From positions 1 to 6,723 of the forward strand of contig SSGY01000015.1 of NCBI GenBank assembly GCA_008017145.1: a stretch of 6,723 bases of DNA, in the 5' to 3' direction. The notes beneath the pieces were generated by a model. It did not search any database. It was not told the origin of the DNA and was given only the letters and a program-made list of their open reading frames with translations. Positions 6,424 through 6,723 of this stretch are shown in pieces. Source of the stretch: Neisseriales bacterium. Lineage in GTDB: Bacteria > Pseudomonadota > Gammaproteobacteria > Burkholderiales > UBA11063. The position numbers were made by a program, and so were the translations under genes. Position 1 is the stretch's first letter, and each line of letters starts with the position of its first letter.

Positions 6424-6723
6424 ATGATTTATCGAGAAATAATAACTGTTTTAAAATCAAATTTAAGCTCTGCAGAGCGGCGTAGTATATTGCTAGCTTC
6501 TCTGGGTAGTTTATACGAGTATTATGATTTTGTAATTTTTGGTTTTATGACAATATATTTTGCAACTAATTGTATTCCTGATTATTTTAATGGTAAATTT
6601 AAAATTTGTATTGTATTAGCACTCTTTCTTGGTGGGTATTTATTCCGCCCGCTTGGAATGTACTGTTATAGTAAAATCTATTATCTTTATCCACGGATTT
6701 ATATCATTAATTGGTTGATTGCG
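6424..6723 (+). CDS. MHS-family major facilitator transporter, N-terminal fragment (3' end outside window)
   Basis: One hundred codons are open to the right edge. The segment ASLGSLYEYYDFVIFGF (residues 25-41, with E32 and D35) and GGYLFRPLG (70-78) are the hallmarks of the metabolite:proton symporter branch of the major facilitator superfamily (ProP, KgtP and ShiA type; 'ASLGN..EW.DF..YGF' and 'F..R.LG'). These proteins import organic acids, osmolytes or aromatic acids with protons across the inner membrane. The start ATG has GAGG upstream, and the N-terminal cytoplasmic segment of about 20 residues is normal. The oddity is that the loop after membrane segment 2, normally G-D-(R/K)-x-G-R, reads I-Y-Y-L-Y-P-R (85-91), losing the Asp, the first Arg and the Gly. 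This may mark a divergent subfamily or a protein with altered function. The remainder of the gene is not visible. Confidence 0.8.
   Translation, partial: MIYREIITVLKSNLSSAERRSILLASLGSLYEYYDFVIFGFMTIYFATNCIPDYFNGKFKICIVLALFLGGYLFRPLGMYCYSKIYYLYPRIYIINWLIA

Overview
The window comes from an AT-rich Gram-negative bacterium. The evidence is an outer-membrane porin, an outer-membrane efflux lipoprotein and a tripartite pump operon of the MdtNOP type. The low G+C and the Asn/Lys/Ile-rich proteins suggest a low-GC gamma- or betaproteobacterium. I cannot name the genus from sequence alone.

Layout. Bases 1-347 (+) are the C-terminal end of a class I SAM-dependent methyltransferase. Convergent to it, 401-1984 (-) encodes a 527-aa OprD-like outer-membrane porin. 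A 272-bp divergent regulatory region (1985-2256) follows. It carries two 26-bp inverted copies (25/26 identical) of an operator-like element; each copy holds a TATAAT -10 box pointing at the gene on its own side. To the right lies a compact (+) operon: an MdtN/HlyD-family membrane fusion protein (2257-3258), an FUSC-type inner-membrane transporter split over three reading frames (3271-5023), a NodT/MdtP-type outer-membrane lipoprotein (5010-6395), and the start of an MHS-type major facilitator (6424 to the window end).

How the parts fit. The fusion protein, FUSC protein and outer-membrane factor would form an envelope-spanning pump of the MdtNOP/AaeAB class, which in known members exports aromatic or other organic acids and some drugs. 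The divergent porin and the trailing MHS transporter would move small solutes across the outer and inner membranes. The mirrored operators predict that one repressor, not encoded in this window, controls porin and pump together. The substrate is not known.

The main oddity is the FUSC gene. Its N-terminal half, C-terminal membrane half and C-terminal cytoplasmic tail lie in three successive frames, each change being -1. Each junction sits on a sequence of the -1 slippery type (T TTA AAA at 4185-4191; A AAA AAA within an eight-A run at 4685-4692). This may be two separate half-subunits plus one indel, recoding, or gene decay. The second oddity is that the MHS transporter lacks the usual loop motif between membrane segments 2 and 3. 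No RNA genes, mobile elements, CRISPR arrays or convincing terminators were seen.
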